A DNA stretch of 64,000 nt from NCBI GenBank assembly GCA_964371715.1, contig CAYJNO010000009.1:1-64000 (forward strand), written 5' to 3'. How positions within the stretch are numbered: the first letter of the stretch is position 1; every line of letters starts with the position of its first letter. This document shows, one piece after another, positions 1-8,664 of this stretch. Made by a program: the position numbers and the translations under genes. The DNA is from CAYJNO01 sp964371715 (GTDB taxonomy: Bacteria > Bacillota_I > Bacilli_A > Erysipelotrichales > Erysipelotrichaceae). The notes under the pieces are model-generated. The model saw only the letters and a list, made by a program, of their open reading frames with translations, was not told where the DNA came from and made no database searches.

Positions 1-407
1 ATCAAAGGATTATAACAAAGTTAAAAGGAATGTCTCCTATACAATATAGGAAACATTCACTAGCGTGTTAATTCAATGTCCAGTAAAGTGGGTTCACTTC
101 ATCATTAAGTGATCTTGATTTTCCATATAACGATAATAATTGATTATCTTTTAGAGAATTTTATCTTCATTATTTATGAACAATTAACTTAAATGTTGCA
201 GTAATGTTGTACTATTGTTTATTTAATTCTTGTATTATGTTCATTGCTAAATGAGTGTTTTGTCTTTTTTACTAATTAGATTCAGCAAACATTATGGTAA
301 TCACAATAAATATATTTATTACTTCAATTGTGCTGTTACAAAACTAACGACAACTCTATAATTGTAAATATAAAGTAATAATGTATTATAAAGCAAAATA
401 GTATTAA
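1..407. other. Intergenic left edge, no gene seen
   Basis: No open frame with a plausible start and ribosome binding site was found on either strand. The stretch holds one good inverted repeat near its left end (28-58, listed separately) and otherwise AT-rich sequence. A 14-bp AT palindrome at 401-414 overlaps the stop of the first gene but has no T-run. The left end of the window cuts whatever lies upstream. Confidence 0.6.
28..58 (-). terminator. Possible hairpin terminator
   Basis: Two 13-nt arms (28-40 and 46-58) pair with one mismatch around a 5-nt loop. Read on the minus strand the hairpin is followed by a short T-rich tail. It lies about 350 nt past the last gene of the leftward ABC operon, so it may end that transcript or a gene outside the window. 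Confidence 0.35.
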
Positions 408-920
408 TTAATACATATTAAAACTTATAGTGTTAAATTTTGGACTGTTAGATCCCCTTGCATTTAAATTATTTAACTCAAATTCAAAATTTTCATATTC
501 TGGTACATTAACATTTAAAATCATATCATAAATTGATTCACCACTAAACTCATTGCTTATTGCCCCATTAGCGATTAAAATATCAAAGAAATCAATTACT
601 AAATCTTTATCAATTTCATCATAATACAATGATATATCTTTTATATAATTTTCTTGATAACTTGTAAAACTTATACTAAATTGTTCTGATCCACTACTGT
701 GGCTATAAGTATATTCTAATTCATTCTCTCCTATATTATTATTTTCTTTTAATATATATTCGTTATTTTCAAGACTTTTAATTAAACTTTGCGCATCATC
801 ATAAAACACATAATCCATCGGATCATTGCTTGCACTAAAAAATCCCATCCTACCCAATAATATAAAAGAAGCACCTCCAATAAATACAATTGCTATTAAA
901 AATAATAAAATCTTTTTCAT
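408..920 (-). CDS. Small membrane-anchored protein, ABC operon member
   Basis: A 170-residue protein of unknown function. It has a basic start and one hydrophobic segment (about residues 3-23) without a lipobox cysteine, so it is probably anchored by an uncleaved signal, with an acidic extracytoplasmic part. The start is preceded by a GGAAAGGG ribosome binding site. It is the last gene of the leftward run of two permeases, an ATPase and two small proteins. Its middle region resembles the same region of the neighbour at 943-1446: an S/Y-rich strand, then LYYDE-like and DxxDFFDILI-like stretches, compared with LLYDE and EILDSMID. That suggests a tandem duplication. By position it could be an immunity or accessory factor of the exporter. 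This is inferred from context only. Confidence 0.6.
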   Translation of the reverse strand: MKKILLFLIAIVFIGGASFILLGRMGFFSASNDPMDYVFYDDAQSLIKSLENNEYILKENNNIGENELEYTYSHSSGSEQFSISFTSYQENYIKDISLYYDEIDKDLVIDFFDILIANGAISNEFSGESIYDMILNVNVPEYENFEFELNNLNARGSNSPKFNTISFNMY

Positions 921-942
921 TTTATTTTCCCTTTCCTTTTAT

Positions 943-1446
943 TTAGTTGTCAGAAATCTTAATATAAAAAATTATATTATCATTTCTACTATAAATATCT
1001 AAATCTGTTTTGCCCATATCATATTCTAAATAATCTTTATTTTTTATATTTACAACTTCTTCTAAGTTTATAATATCTAAACTACTTAGATTTGTTTCAA
1101 GTATTTTCAAGTCAATCATCGAATCTAAGATTTCTATTACATCTTCTTCTTTATGTAACTTTGGATACTCAATTGAAATACCAATCACTTCGTCATATAG
1201 TAAATAAACAAATATTATTATTCCATTATCATCATTTGCCATAGTAAATACATATTCACTACTTGAATCATAAGACTCTTTAGTATATTCATATCCTAAA
1301 TTCACAAATATATTTTCTAATTCTTGATAACTATCATGAATTACTAAACTTCTTTTCTCTAACTCAAATACTGGCCGCAGAAAGATTATAAGTGCCATTA
1401 TTAAGCAAAGTATAATGCTACCTATAACTATAAATATCTTTTTCAT
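943..1446 (-). CDS. Small membrane-anchored protein, paralogue of its neighbour
   Basis: A 167-residue protein with one N-terminal hydrophobic helix (about residues 4-24) and an acidic, probably extracytoplasmic domain. It starts 7 nt after the stop of the ABC ATPase gene and is followed after 22 nt by its apparent paralogue, so it is very probably co-transcribed with the transporter. No known family was recognised. Association with a two-permease ABC exporter and an Agr-like sensor system is typical of peptide resistance or immunity loci, but nothing in the sequence proves such a role. Confidence 0.6.
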   Translation of the reverse strand: MKKIFIVIGSIILCLIMALIIFLRPVFELEKRSLVIHDSYQELENIFVNLGYEYTKESYDSSSEYVFTMANDDNGIIIFVYLLYDEVIGISIEYPKLHKEEDVIEILDSMIDLKILETNLSSLDIINLEEVVNIKNKDYLEYDMGKTDLDIYSRNDNIIFYIKISDN

Positions 1447-1453
1447 ATAATCA

Positions 1454-2086
1454 CTACTTTACTTTCACAAGTTTATAGTTATCTAATTCATAAATTTCAT
1501 CTGCAAAAAACGAATCATTATCATCATGACTTGTAAATATTAATTGTCTTTCTTCTTTTTCATTTAAATATAAATCTAAATAATCTAATAATTCTTTTTT
1601 TACGCTACGATCTAATGAATCAAATGGTTCATCTAAGATTAGAAATCTTGGTTCATCCATTAAAGCTTGTATTATTCTAAGCTTTTGTTGCATACCTAAA
1701 GAATATGTCTTGTATTTCTTATTTATATCTTTTTCTAAGCCAAAAATATTAATTAATTCATCTAACCTTTGATTACTACATGTATTATTAATATTTTGTA
1801 GATATTTTAAATTTTCAAAACCTGTCCATCCCTTTATAAATTGTGGTGCATTTATGATAACTCCAGCATCTTGTAAGAAATCAGATTTTGTTCCTAATAG
1901 ATTATTATCAATAACGATTGACCCTTCATCAGGTTTACTATACCCTACAATTAACTTTAAAATTACACTTTTACCACAACCATTAACTCCTATTATTTTT
2001 GTTTTCTTTTTAGTAATGTTTAAAGAAATATTATCAAGTAACTTAATATCTTTAAAACTCTTTGATATATTTATTAATTCAACCAT
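1454..2086 (-). CDS. ABC transporter ATP-binding protein
   Basis: This is a 210-residue nucleotide-binding subunit. It shows a Walker A motif (GVNGCGKS, residues 33-40), a Q-loop region, a variant signature (SLGMQQKL in place of LSGGQ), Walker B (FLILDEP) with the D-loop SLD, and a TSHD switch histidine. The SLGMQQ signature is common in exporters of the antibiotic and bacteriocin type (DrrA/BcrA/CcmA-like). The start codon overlaps the permease stop as TAATG, with AAGGAG just upstream, which indicates translational coupling. It should energise the two membrane proteins encoded upstream. The substrate is unknown. Confidence 0.9.
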   Translation of the reverse strand: MVELINISKSFKDIKLLDNISLNITKKKTKIIGVNGCGKSVILKLIVGYSKPDEGSIVIDNNLLGTKSDFLQDAGVIINAPQFIKGWTGFENLKYLQNINNTCSNQRLDELINIFGLEKDINKKYKTYSLGMQQKLRIIQALMDEPRFLILDEPFDSLDRSVKKELLDYLDLYLNEKEERQLIFTSHDDNDSFFADEIYELDNYKLVKVK

Positions 2087-2784
2087 TATATTATCTCCTT
2101 ATTTCTTTTATATAAATTATTAACAATTAATATTATTATGATTTCAGTAACTAGCAATATACTTAAATAACCAATATTTATTAAGATATTATCACTATAT
2201 GTAATAAAACTTGATTTTGAAAAAAAGTCTACTAATAAAAATATAAAATAAACAATATAAGCATATAGTATGAAATATTCTATTGATGTAATTGTGGATA
2301 AAACTTCATAAGAATAATAAAGCATAAAAATCAGTGATAAATTCTTTATAAAAAATATAATAATATTAATTATTTGCATGTTTAATTTAACATCTATTTT
2401 AACTATTACCTCTAAAAATAACAGAAATAAAAACATTGATATCATTGCGAAACAAAACAATTTAGATATAAGTTTTAAATATTTTAGTATAATCATCTTT
2501 AAATAACTATTTCTATTTATTTTATAAATATACATTCTTGAAAAAGATATGTTTTCACTCACTATATTTAACGATTGTTGAAACAATACTATAAACATAC
2601 AAATTACCAAGGAAATATGCTGAATATTTAGTTCTTGAATTTTTAATAATTGATATTCTTTAAAATTAAGTAACATAATATTAAATATCATTTCAATATT
2701 CAAATCTGTTAACATAAAACTTAATACATAATAACCAACAATCAATAGTACCAATATTTGAATTACAATTATTTTAGATTTCAA
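2086..2784 (-). CDS. ABC-2-like permease subunit (232 aa)
   Basis: This polytopic protein of 232 residues has about six hydrophobic segments and few charged residues between them, so it should sit in the cytoplasmic membrane. It is encoded between a second permease, which it overlaps by 11 nt, and the ATPase gene, which it overlaps by 1 nt. That is the usual layout of a heteromeric exporter made of two membrane subunits and an ATPase dimer. Primary sequence alone does not name a family. The assignment rests on topology and operon position. Confidence 0.7.
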   Translation of the reverse strand: MKSKIIVIQILVLLIVGYYVLSFMLTDLNIEMIFNIMLLNFKEYQLLKIQELNIQHISLVICMFIVLFQQSLNIVSENISFSRMYIYKINRNSYLKMIILKYLKLISKLFCFAMISMFLFLLFLEVIVKIDVKLNMQIINIIIFFIKNLSLIFMLYYSYEVLSTITSIEYFILYAYIVYFIFLLVDFFSKSSFITYSDNILINIGYLSILLVTEIIIILIVNNLYKRNKEII

Positions 2785-3634
2785 ATTTATTACACCTCCA
2801 TATCATAATAAAGATACCGATAAATAATGGCAGCATATTTATTAAAATTAATAGGATACTATTAAAATTTTCATATGATCCAGATGCCATGATAACTGAT
2901 GGACTAAAGTAGATAAAATTATCTTCTATATAATTAGATAAAATACTACCAACTGAACTAAGCCCATAGTAGTAAGCCAAAGGAATTATTGTTGGATATT
3001 TTAGATTATTGAATAAGAGAACTATTGCTTGACCAAAACAGGTATAAATAAATGGAACAAGATAAAATCTTATAGAACCTTCAATAAAATAATATAAGTA
3101 AGTATAGTTATAAAAATCTTCCCCAAATATATCAAGTAAAAAATATCTTGTATTTGTACTATAATTATATTCAGCTTGTACAAAATACAAAATTATCATC
3201 AGTAATACATACGGAATAAATATCGCTATACTTGTTTTATTTGCGATATTAAAAATATGCTTTAATATATACTTTAAATAACGTTTTGTATTGTTTAATT
3301 TAAATTTAAATATAGTATTATATTTACTGTAAAAATCAATTATGCCAATCAATGAAAAAATGGGTATTAGAACCTGAAAGATATAAGTGGTAAATACTAT
3401 TAGATAATCATAACTTGCAATATTAATTAACCCATCCATTAAAACATATAATCGCTCACTAATTGAATACGTTGCTTTTTCGCCAAAGAAGATCATAAAT
3501 TTCTCATTTAATTCATTTCCCAAAATTATATATTTAAATGAATTGAAAAAATTACTCTCTATTAAAAGAAACATCATAAATAATAAAAATGTAATAAGTC
3601 CTAATATGTAATATTTTCTGTTAAAGTTAACCAT
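2774..3634 (-). CDS. ABC-2-like permease subunit (286 aa)
   Basis: This is a polytopic membrane protein of 286 residues with about six transmembrane segments and a large loop between the first and second (about residues 30-80), as is common in ABC-2 type permeases of peptide or antibiotic exporters. A GGAGG ribosome binding site precedes the start at 3634. It is the first gene of the transporter operon and is separated from the sensor kinase by 112 nt, enough for its own promoter. It probably pairs with the 232-residue subunit to form the export channel. Confidence 0.7.
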   Translation of the reverse strand: MVNFNRKYYILGLITFLLFMMFLLIESNFFNSFKYIILGNELNEKFMIFFGEKATYSISERLYVLMDGLINIASYDYLIVFTTYIFQVLIPIFSLIGIIDFYSKYNTIFKFKLNNTKRYLKYILKHIFNIANKTSIAIFIPYVLLMIILYFVQAEYNYSTNTRYFLLDIFGEDFYNYTYLYYFIEGSIRFYLVPFIYTCFGQAIVLLFNNLKYPTIIPLAYYYGLSSVGSILSNYIEDNFIYFSPSVIMASGSYENFNSILLILINMLPLFIGIFIMIWRCNKFEI

Positions 3635-3746
3635 ATCATAAAAACCTCCATAATTTTGTAATATATTACATATTTATTATAAAATGCATTATTTCTTAAA
3701 TTTATGAATCAGGTATAACTTGTAATATTTTGGTATTATCAGTAAC
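3635..3746 (-). promoter_or_regulatory. Probable promoter region of the ABC operon
   Basis: Between the sensor kinase and the transporter genes lies an AT-rich gap with a TATAAT -10 candidate on the minus strand at 3676-3681 and a weak -35. Two AGTTA elements lie upstream, 27 bp apart (near 3716-3720 and 3743-3747). This is looser than the 21-22 bp repeat spacing usual for LytTR regulators, so they are only tentative sites for the adjacent regulator. Confidence 0.35.
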
Positions 3747-5018
3747 TTAATTTAGTGCTATCTTTACTTTAAACTTATTATTTTGACTATTAAAAACGAA
3801 ATTTCCATTATATTTTTTTATAATATCTTTTACACTTTTCAAACCATGCCCATGTAACACCTTATTACTTTTAGTTGTTGTTAAGTTAGTTGTATCTATA
3901 CTTTCATTACTTATCGAATTTACTACCTCTAATATATAGTAATTATTTTTTTTAGAAATTATCACTTCCAATTTTTTCATGCCTTCACAGTTTTCTAAAG
4001 CATTATCAAAAATATTACTAAGCACTAATAGTAAATCATTGTCTGCTATATTTGGTTTATAAATTGTATTAATACTGGCACTAAAGTCAATATTTTTAAC
4101 TTTAGCTTGTTCACTAAGTTTATTTACACAAAAATTTAAGATCGAATTTTCAGTAATTATTATTGAATCAGAATATTCTATTGAATCTACATAGTCTTTA
4201 ATATTTTTCTTAGCTTCTTCAAGTTTATTCATTTCAATATTATTATATACGTAGGATAAAATGTGTTTTAAATCATGTTTCATCTTTAATGTATTATCAT
4301 TTATTATTTTTATTTGTTTTAGTCTTTTTTTCTCTTCTATTAAAATTTGATTTTCTAACAATTTAATTTGTTGAGATTTTTCTTTAATTATCGTTCTAAA
4401 AAACATTAATATAAATATAACTGAGAATACCAACAGTATAAATATCGAAAAAATAAAGCGCATATTTGTAAATGATTCAGTATAAAATAGTTGCTCAAAG
4501 ATATTAAAAACAAAAGTAGCTATAATCGTTATAAATATGTATGCTTTCGTTTTTTCTTTTGATATTTTACCTTCATGAATATTTCGTATTTTTCCAATTA
4601 ATAAAATAATAATAGAAAATATAATCTTTGATAAAAGAAGGATTAATTCATAATTATTTGAATTGATAAAAGTTACTATATAAAGATTTTCATAAATCAA
4701 AATACTTGCTGCTGTAATGATAGTTAGATCTATTAAGGTAACAATATTATATATTAGAAAGTTAATCAAAATATTTTCTAGTATATCCTTTTTATATTGT
4801 AAACTGACATAAACAACATTAATTATTATAGTTATAAATACTAAATAAGTATGAGATAAATAGGAATTTTTAGTAAGTATTGTTACTAAAAAAGATATTA
4901 AAAAAAAGATTATAGATAATATATAATTCAAATTTTTTTCTCTACTAAAATATATATCAAAAAAGCAATATATAATAAATATTTCGATAAAACTAATAAA
5001 TATCTCAAAATTATCCAT
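3747..5018 (-). CDS. AgrC-like sensor histidine kinase (GHKL)
   Basis: A 423-residue sensor with six or seven transmembrane helices in residues 1-215, a short coiled coil, and a kinase core. The phosphoacceptor box is MKHDLKH (HPK10 type, as in AgrC and ComD). The ATP-binding domain has an N box (DNALENC) and a G box (GHGLKS). No peptide pheromone precursor (AgrD) or maturation protease (AgrB) gene is seen nearby. The kinase may therefore sense an exogenous peptide or an antimicrobial handled by the adjacent exporter. Its ribosome binding site lies inside the end of the regulator gene, 3 nt away, so the two are translated together. Confidence 0.85.
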   Translation of the reverse strand: MDNFEIFISFIEIFIIYCFFDIYFSREKNLNYILSIIFFLISFLVTILTKNSYLSHTYLVFITIIINVVYVSLQYKKDILENILINFLIYNIVTLIDLTIITAASILIYENLYIVTFINSNNYELILLLSKIIFSIIILLIGKIRNIHEGKISKEKTKAYIFITIIATFVFNIFEQLFYTESFTNMRFIFSIFILLVFSVIFILMFFRTIIKEKSQQIKLLENQILIEEKKRLKQIKIINDNTLKMKHDLKHILSYVYNNIEMNKLEEAKKNIKDYVDSIEYSDSIIITENSILNFCVNKLSEQAKVKNIDFSASINTIYKPNIADNDLLLVLSNIFDNALENCEGMKKLEVIISKKNNYYILEVVNSISNESIDTTNLTTTKSNKVLHGHGLKSVKDIIKKYNGNFVFNSQNNKFKVKIALN

Positions 5019-5021
5019 TAT

Positions 5022-5717
5022 TTAATCCTCCATAATGAAATTCATATATAAGCTATTAAATTCTTTTACTCTACTTCTACTTACTGAAACTTTGTTTTCA
5101 TTGCTCAAAACGATTGTTGGAAGTATTACATTTTTTATATGTTTACAATTAATAATTGTCCCTGAATTAATAAACACAAAACAGTTATTATCAAGATTTT
5201 TTTTTATGTCTTTAAATGAACCTCTAATTATGAAAGTTCTATTATTTGAATAGTATATTCTAATATAATTTTTTTCTTTTTCTAACATTATTATTTTATC
5301 TAAATAAACATAAGTAACTACACCATCTATAGTAACTTCGAAGTTTCGATTCTTAGTTTTTAGGATTGATTTAATTTTATTAACTGCATTATTAAAATCA
5401 CATTCAATTTTATTTTTTCTAATAAAGAAAATTGAGTGTGTAGTAAGTGTTTCAAAAATAAGATCATTGCGATTTGAATAAAATATTACAACAGATTCTT
5501 GATAATTATTCTCTAATCTTTTTACTACTTCTAAACCATTCATCATTGGCATATCTATATCAATAAAATATAAATCGTAATGATCTTCTAATAATTTTTC
5601 ATAGTTATTAAATTTATATATGGCAAAATCATTAAAAAAATCTTCATTGTTAATATAACCTTCTAAAATATTCATGTCATTTGCACAGTCATCTATCATC
5701 GCAATTTTATAGTTCAT
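5022..5717 (-). CDS. LytTR-family response regulator (AgrA-like)
   Basis: This 231-residue protein has a receiver domain at residues 1-120: acidic pocket D9/D10, phosphoacceptor D53 in FIDIDMP. A LytTR DNA-binding domain follows at about 130-231, recognisable by the pattern around YIRIYYSNN, FIRGSFKDI and NCKHI. Regulators of this class bind paired 9-bp elements upstream of targets. Gene order suggests that it controls the ABC exporter directly downstream. It heads a transcript with the kinase gene. The start is supported by GGGGAA 7 nt upstream. Confidence 0.88.
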   Translation of the reverse strand: MNYKIAMIDDCANDMNILEGYINNEDFFNDFAIYKFNNYEKLLEDHYDLYFIDIDMPMMNGLEVVKRLENNYQESVVIFYSNRNDLIFETLTTHSIFFIRKNKIECDFNNAVNKIKSILKTKNRNFEVTIDGVVTYVYLDKIIMLEKEKNYIRIYYSNNRTFIIRGSFKDIKKNLDNNCFVFINSGTIINCKHIKNVILPTIVLSNENKVSVSRSRVKEFNSLYMNFIMED

Positions 5718-5822
5718 AATTGATTCCCCACAATTTATATTTATAATTACTCTATTGATATAAGCTAAAGCACATAATTATTTAAATTATATATTATTTG
5801 ATTATCTAGGGCAAATAACAAA

Positions 5823-5852
5823 AAAAGATATGATTTTTAATATCATATCTTT
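5823..5852 (-). terminator. Rho-independent terminator of trxA
   Basis: A perfect 12-bp stem (5823-5834 with 5841-5852) with a 6-nt loop lies just after the thioredoxin stop. On the minus strand it is followed by a run of T residues. Confidence 0.85.
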
Positions 5853-5860
5853 TAAAGTCT

Positions 5861-6166
5861 CTACTGAGCTGATTCAATTAATGTTTTAAGTGCAGGTTTT
5901 GGTTGGAATCCTTGTACTTTCTTAACAATAACTCCATCTTTCATTAAGAATAATGTTGGAATTGACATAACTCCATATTTTTCAGCTAACCCTTGTTCTT
6001 GATCTACATCAACTTTTACAAAAGTTACGTCTGTCATTTCATTTGATAATTCATCTAATACAGGCGCGATCATTTTACAAGGTCCACACCAATTTGCAAA
6101 GAAGTCAACTAAGACTACACCTTTATCAAATACTTCATTAAACTCTTTTTCATTTACTATTTTCAT
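5861..6166 (-). CDS. trxA: Thioredoxin
   Basis: This 101-residue thioredoxin carries the redox motif WCGPC (Cys27 and Cys30) in the expected fold context: FFANWCGPC, the cis-proline loop SIPT, and VDVDQ before it. It reduces protein disulfides in the cytosol and is normally recycled by thioredoxin reductase, which is not in this window. Length is normal for the family. A strong AGGAGG ribosome binding site precedes the start. An extended -10 promoter sits in the 31-nt gap from the HAD gene, and a terminator follows, so it can be expressed separately from the upstream sugar genes. Confidence 0.96.
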   Translation of the reverse strand: MKIVNEKEFNEVFDKGVVLVDFFANWCGPCKMIAPVLDELSNEMTDVTFVKVDVDQEQGLAEKYGVMSIPTLFLMKDGVIVKKVQGFQPKPALKTLIESAQ

Positions 6167-6187
6167 ATTTTAACTCCTCCTGTGCTT

Positions 6188-6196
6188 ATTATAGCA
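6188..6196 (-). promoter_or_regulatory. Extended -10 promoter of trxA
   Basis: On the minus strand this reads TGCTATAAT, a consensus -10 with an upstream TGn element, 20-30 nt ahead of the thioredoxin start. The -35 region is poor, as often seen with extended -10 promoters. Confidence 0.5.
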
Positions 6197-6197
6197 C

Positions 6198-7100
6198 TTA
6201 TTTAAATACATGCACTTTTAATGCTTCAATAACTCCATCATTATTATTATCATGTTCTGTTATAAAAGCTGCATGCTCTTTTACTATTTGCATCCCATTG
6301 CTCATAGCAAATGAATTATCAAATGCTTTAAACATTGATAAGTCATTTTCAGCATCACCAAATACGACTATTTCATCTTTTGTGATATTTAGTTTATTGA
6401 TTAATGCATTTATTGCTTCAGCTTTTTCGATGCCTTTTGGACTTACTTCAATCCATGTTCTAGATGACATTGAGATATTATAGCGTGAACTAAATCTGTC
6501 TTTTAGTTTTACTATAAAATCAGTTAAATATTCAGCGTGATGAGTAAAGACAATTTTATTTGCTGCTACAATTGTTTCACCTAAATACTTCGTATCTATA
6601 ATATGTGGATAATTTCTTTGAACGCCAATAAACGATTTCATACTTGCATAGTGTGGAATACTTTCTTCAATCATATGTTCTTTTCGATATACTTCTTTTA
6701 AGGGTAGCATAGATTCAGGTATATAGTTATATAATGTATCATCTAAAACAATATTAGACTCTAGTTCATAGTCTTTTGCAAAGTCTAACAATTCTTTTAC
6801 ATCTTCTGCACTAAGACTTTTAAATACTTGCTTACTTAGATCGTTACAATTAACAATAGATACTCCATTAGCACAAATATAATAACCACCATATTCTGAC
6901 ATTTTTAATAGTTTACCATATCTTTCAAGTCCAATATAATTACGCCCTGAGGCTAGGCATAGTCTATAACCTTCTTTTTGGGCTTTTATTAAACCATCAA
7001 TTGTATTTTCAGATAATGTTTGATCTTCTCTTAATAAAGTACCATCCATATCTGTCACAATTAATTTAATATTACTTAAGTTTACTTGCTGCTTCTTCAT
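6198..7100 (-). CDS. HAD-superfamily Cof-like phosphatase
   Basis: A 300-residue hydrolase of the Cof/YidA subfamily (HAD IIB). Motif I is DMDGTLL near the N-terminus, motif II a LASGR-type serine, motif III a lysine before the C-terminal motif, and motif IV FGDAENDLSM. Such enzymes dephosphorylate sugar phosphates or similar small molecules; the substrate cannot be told from the sequence. The annotated start overlaps nagB by 29 nt and has no clear ribosome binding site, so translation may depend on coupling to nagB. The neighbours suggest amino-sugar phosphate turnover. Confidence 0.88.
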   Translation of the reverse strand: MKKQQVNLSNIKLIVTDMDGTLLREDQTLSENTIDGLIKAQKEGYRLCLASGRNYIGLERYGKLLKMSEYGGYYICANGVSIVNCNDLSKQVFKSLSAEDVKELLDFAKDYELESNIVLDDTLYNYIPESMLPLKEVYRKEHMIEESIPHYASMKSFIGVQRNYPHIIDTKYLGETIVAANKIVFTHHAEYLTDFIVKLKDRFSSRYNISMSSRTWIEVSPKGIEKAEAINALINKLNITKDEIVVFGDAENDLSMFKAFDNSFAMSNGMQIVKEHAAFITEHDNNNDGVIEALKVHVFK

Positions 7101-7794
7101 CGATTATCACAACTACATCTTGATGTTTTTGTAAAATACTTGCAGGTAATGATTCTGTAATTTCACCATTTATTAAACCATTAATTGCATTAGCTTTTTT
7201 AGCTCCACTTGCAATTAATAAGATTTTTTTCGCATCCATAATGTTAGCTATTCCCATTGTACAAGCATGTGTTGGCACTTCATCAATAGAATCAAAATAG
7301 ATTGAATTATCTATTCTTGTACTTTCATCTAGTTCAACAACATGAGTTGTGATAGTAAATGGTGTATTTGGTTCATTAAATCCAATATGACCATTTGAAC
7401 CTATTCCTAATACTTGAATATCAATTTGATAATCTTTCATTAATTGATCATAGTCTTTACAGTTTTGTTCTAAATCACCAGTTCCTTTTGGAATAAATGT
7501 ATTTTCTTTATTAATATCAACATGGTCAAATAAATTTTTATTCATGAAAGTGTAATAACTTTCTGAATGATTAACATCCAAATTAGCATATTCATCTAAA
7601 TTAAATGTTTTAACTTTTGCATAGCTTTGATTATTAGCTTGGTAATCTTTTACCATTTCTTGGTATAAACCAACAGGTGAGGAACCTGTTGCTAAACCTA
7701 AAATTGCATCTTCTTTTTTTAATACTTCTTTCATTACTTCAAATGCTCTTTTACTAATTTCAGCATAATCTTTACATACTATAACTTTTATCAT
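7072..7794 (-). CDS. nagB: Glucosamine-6-phosphate deaminase
   Basis: This 240-residue enzyme converts glucosamine 6-phosphate to fructose 6-phosphate and ammonia, feeding amino sugars to glycolysis. The family patterns are present: LATGSSPVGLY for phosphate binding, FNLDEY with the catalytic aspartate, and GIGSNGHIGFNEP. Length matches the short, non-allosteric Gram-positive form. It starts 1 nt after the upstream epimerase gene and overlaps the HAD gene downstream, indicating a single operon. No nagA is present here. Confidence 0.95.
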   Translation of the reverse strand: MIKVIVCKDYAEISKRAFEVMKEVLKKEDAILGLATGSSPVGLYQEMVKDYQANNQSYAKVKTFNLDEYANLDVNHSESYYTFMNKNLFDHVDINKENTFIPKGTGDLEQNCKDYDQLMKDYQIDIQVLGIGSNGHIGFNEPNTPFTITTHVVELDESTRIDNSIYFDSIDEVPTHACTMGIANIMDAKKILLIASGAKKANAINGLINGEITESLPASILQKHQDVVVIIDEEAASKLK

Positions 7795-7795
7795 T

Positions 7796-8629
7796 TTATT
7801 TGACCTCTCCTATTTTTATATAATATTCTTTTTCATATATTTCATCACAATTTAAATTAACCATCCCTAAACGGTCTTTGAATGCTAAATTATTTTCTTC
7901 AAAGTCTGTCATTGACATCCATGGTTCAATACATACAAATTGTGCTTTGTTTGGTGTCCAAAAAGCTAGATAATCAAATCCTTCGATACCAACTTCAACC
8001 ATATATTTATTATTTGTTAAAGTTACATATTTAGACTTTAATTTATCTAAAATAATAGTTGGATACTTTTCAAATAGTTCATGACTTAAACTAAATCCCT
8101 CTGCTTTTAGACCATCTAAGTTAATTTCTTCTTTTTGTTCAAACACAATTTTATAATCATGATAATTATCTTCATTTGTCATTGGCGTATTAAATGCTGG
8201 ATGTAAGCCAAATCCAAATGGCATTACTTCTTCATCTAAGTTTTTAATTTCATATTTGATATCTAAACGTTTATCTTCTAATTTGTACTTCACTATTAAA
8301 CTAAAGTGATATGGGTATTGACTATAAGTTTCTTCATTATCTTTTAATTCAAAAACAAGTTCATTTTCACTTTGTTTAATTAAGCTAAATTCACTATGTC
8401 TTGCAAAACCATGATTTCCCATTTTGTAGACATTATTTTTAACAGTATATTCCTTAGCCCATACTGTACCAACAATTGGAAATAAGATTGGATTTCTCCC
8501 AGCCCAATATGTTGCATCTCCTTGCCACATGTATTCAATCTCTAGTTCTTTATCATAAAAACTTAATACTTCACATGCTTTGGTAGTTATTTCAACTTTT
8601 ACTAAATCATTCTCAATTATATAGTTCAT
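7796..8629 (-). CDS. Aldose 1-epimerase family protein
   Basis: A 277-residue galactose-mutarotase-like protein of the LacX/YeaD type. The N-terminal strand pattern, the WAGRNPILFPIVG segment and GFGLHPAFNTP, with the catalytic-type histidine, fit the family, as does a C-terminal FVCIEPW with an acidic residue. It probably interconverts anomers of a sugar or sugar phosphate. It is the first gene of the set with nagB and the HAD phosphatase, which points to hexosamine or hexose metabolism. Confidence 0.85.
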   Translation of the reverse strand: MNYIIENDLVKVEITTKACEVLSFYDKELEIEYMWQGDATYWAGRNPILFPIVGTVWAKEYTVKNNVYKMGNHGFARHSEFSLIKQSENELVFELKDNEETYSQYPYHFSLIVKYKLEDKRLDIKYEIKNLDEEVMPFGFGLHPAFNTPMTNEDNYHDYKIVFEQKEEINLDGLKAEGFSLSHELFEKYPTIILDKLKSKYVTLTNNKYMVEVGIEGFDYLAFWTPNKAQFVCIEPWMSMTDFEENNLAFKDRLGMVNLNCDEIYEKEYYIKIGEVK

Positions 8630-8664
8630 TTGATCCCTTTCTTTGACTTAATTATACCATTAAT

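Noticed and set aside
401..414. Perfect palindrome at the end of the first gene as a terminator
   Set aside because: It is only A and T and no T-run follows on the minus strand, so stability would be very low.
3716..3747. Pair of LytTR binding boxes before the ABC operon
   Set aside because: The AGTTA elements are 27 bp apart and fit the 9-bp consensus poorly, so they are not claimed as operator sites.
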